Shown here: in pieces, positions 5,486 to 5,884 of the stretch
Numbering within the stretch: position 1 is the first letter of the stretch
Layout: the number at the start of each line of letters is the position of its first letter
Origin: a bacterium UBA7470
GTDB lineage: Bacteria > Pseudomonadota > Gammaproteobacteria > Burkholderiales > Burkholderiaceae_C
DNA: 5,884 bases
Assembly: GCA_002479815.1 (NCBI GenBank)
Contig: DLPA01000158.1
Coordinates: 1-5,884 of the forward strand
Direction: 5' to 3'
Notes under the pieces: generated by a model
What the model was told of the DNA's origin: nothing
The model's database searches: none
Seen by the model: the letters and a program-made list of their open reading frames with translations, nothing else
Position numbers and translations under genes: made by a program

Positions 5486-5884
5486 TTACGCGCCAGCCTG
5501 CAACACCCCACGGCGCAGTTGGTCGCGCTCCATCGAATCGAACAGGGCTTTGAAATTGCCCTCGCCAAAGCCCGTATCGCCCTTGCGTTGGATGAACTCG
5601 AAAAACACGGGGCCGAGTAAGGTTTGGGAGAAGATTTGCAACAGCAAACGCGGCGTACTCCCCTCCATGCCCTCCTCTGTGCTGCCGTCCAACAAAATGC
5701 CACGCATTTGCAAAGCGGACACATCCTCGCCATGATGGGGTAGGCGCTGATCCAGCATCTCGTAATAGGTGGCGGGTGGAGCCGTCATCAGGGGCACGCC
5801 CGCCGCCCGCAGCGCGTCTAAGCTGGTGAGCAAGTCATCGCTCAGTAGGGCGATGTGTTGAATGCCCTCGCCGTTGAACTGCAT
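5486..5884 (-). CDS. hpd: 4-hydroxyphenylpyruvate dioxygenase, C-terminal fragment
   Basis: This non-haem Fe(II) enzyme converts 4-hydroxyphenylpyruvate to homogentisate in tyrosine/phenylalanine breakdown. Only the last 132 residues are in the window; the 5' part continues beyond base 5884. The fragment begins inside the second vicinal-oxygen-chelate domain. GEGIQHIAL carries an iron-ligand histidine (visible H10), and LLQIFSQTLLGPVFFEFIQRKG carries the ligand glutamate (visible E96). GFGEGNFKALFDSMERDQLRRGVL is the typical closing region, ending at TAA 5488-5486. Family members run to about 350-380 residues, so roughly a third is present. The ATG at the window edge falls in the middle of the conserved FNGEGIQH region, so it is an internal methionine and not the start. 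A short acidic insert (STEEGMEGSTP, about 68-78) precedes the last conserved strand. The gene is probably followed in the same transcript by the ThDP enzyme gene. Confidence 0.95.
   Translation of the reverse strand: MQFNGEGIQHIALLSDDLLTSLDALRAAGVPLMTAPPATYYEMLDQRLPHHGEDVSALQMRGILLDGSTEEGMEGSTPRLLLQIFSQTLLGPVFFEFIQRKGDTGFGEGNFKALFDSMERDQLRRGVLQAGA

Noticed and set aside
3709..5733. Extended 674-residue reading frame for the ThDP enzyme
   Set aside because: The first ~100 residues are the antisense-frame shadow of the hpd coding region and a spacer; they are rich in Cys/Arg and unlike any ThDP enzyme. The family N-terminus starts at the ATG at 5424.
1..5884. Novel mobile, defence or RNA-based system
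   Set aside because: No direct repeat array, transposase, integrase, tRNA-like or toxin-antitoxin-sized gene is visible; all coding space is taken by transport and catabolic genes.

Overview
The window looks like chromosomal DNA of a betaproteobacterium, most likely Burkholderiales/Comamonadaceae. This rests on the high-GC coding sequence with very short gaps, the protein flavour of every gene, and one AT-rich palindromic intergenic spacer of a kind I associate with that family. The assignment is by recognition and has not been checked by a search.

Positions 1-3706 (+ strand) hold a five-gene basic-amino-acid ABC uptake cluster. In order these are the 3' end of a periplasmic binding protein (aotJ-like), two inner-membrane permeases (aotQ-like, aotM-like), a zinc-dependent deacylase-like protein of the succinylglutamate desuccinylase/aspartoacylase family (aotO-like), and the ATPase (aotP-like). 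The order J-Q-M-O-P matches the arginine/ornithine aot operon of Pseudomonas aeruginosa. The argR regulator that closes the Pseudomonas operon is absent here. A 94-bp AT-rich spacer with a 54-nt imperfect palindrome separates the permeases from the deacylase gene, so the cluster may be split into two expression units. The binding protein would capture the ligand, QM would form the channel, P would power it, and O could act on an acylated amino acid or related amide in the cytoplasm.

Positions 3709-5884 (- strand) hold two genes facing the transport cluster. The first, entering from the right edge, is the C-terminal third of 4-hydroxyphenylpyruvate dioxygenase (tyrosine catabolism). It is followed 61 bp later by a complete acetolactate-synthase-like thiamine-diphosphate enzyme of unknown substrate. 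This gene and the ATPase gene converge with only 2 bp between their stop codons.

There are no RNA genes, insertion sequences, CRISPR arrays or gene-free stretches over 300 bp. This is mostly ordinary metabolic DNA. The less-understood parts are the aotO-like enzyme, the ThDP enzyme next to hpd, and the palindromic spacer.
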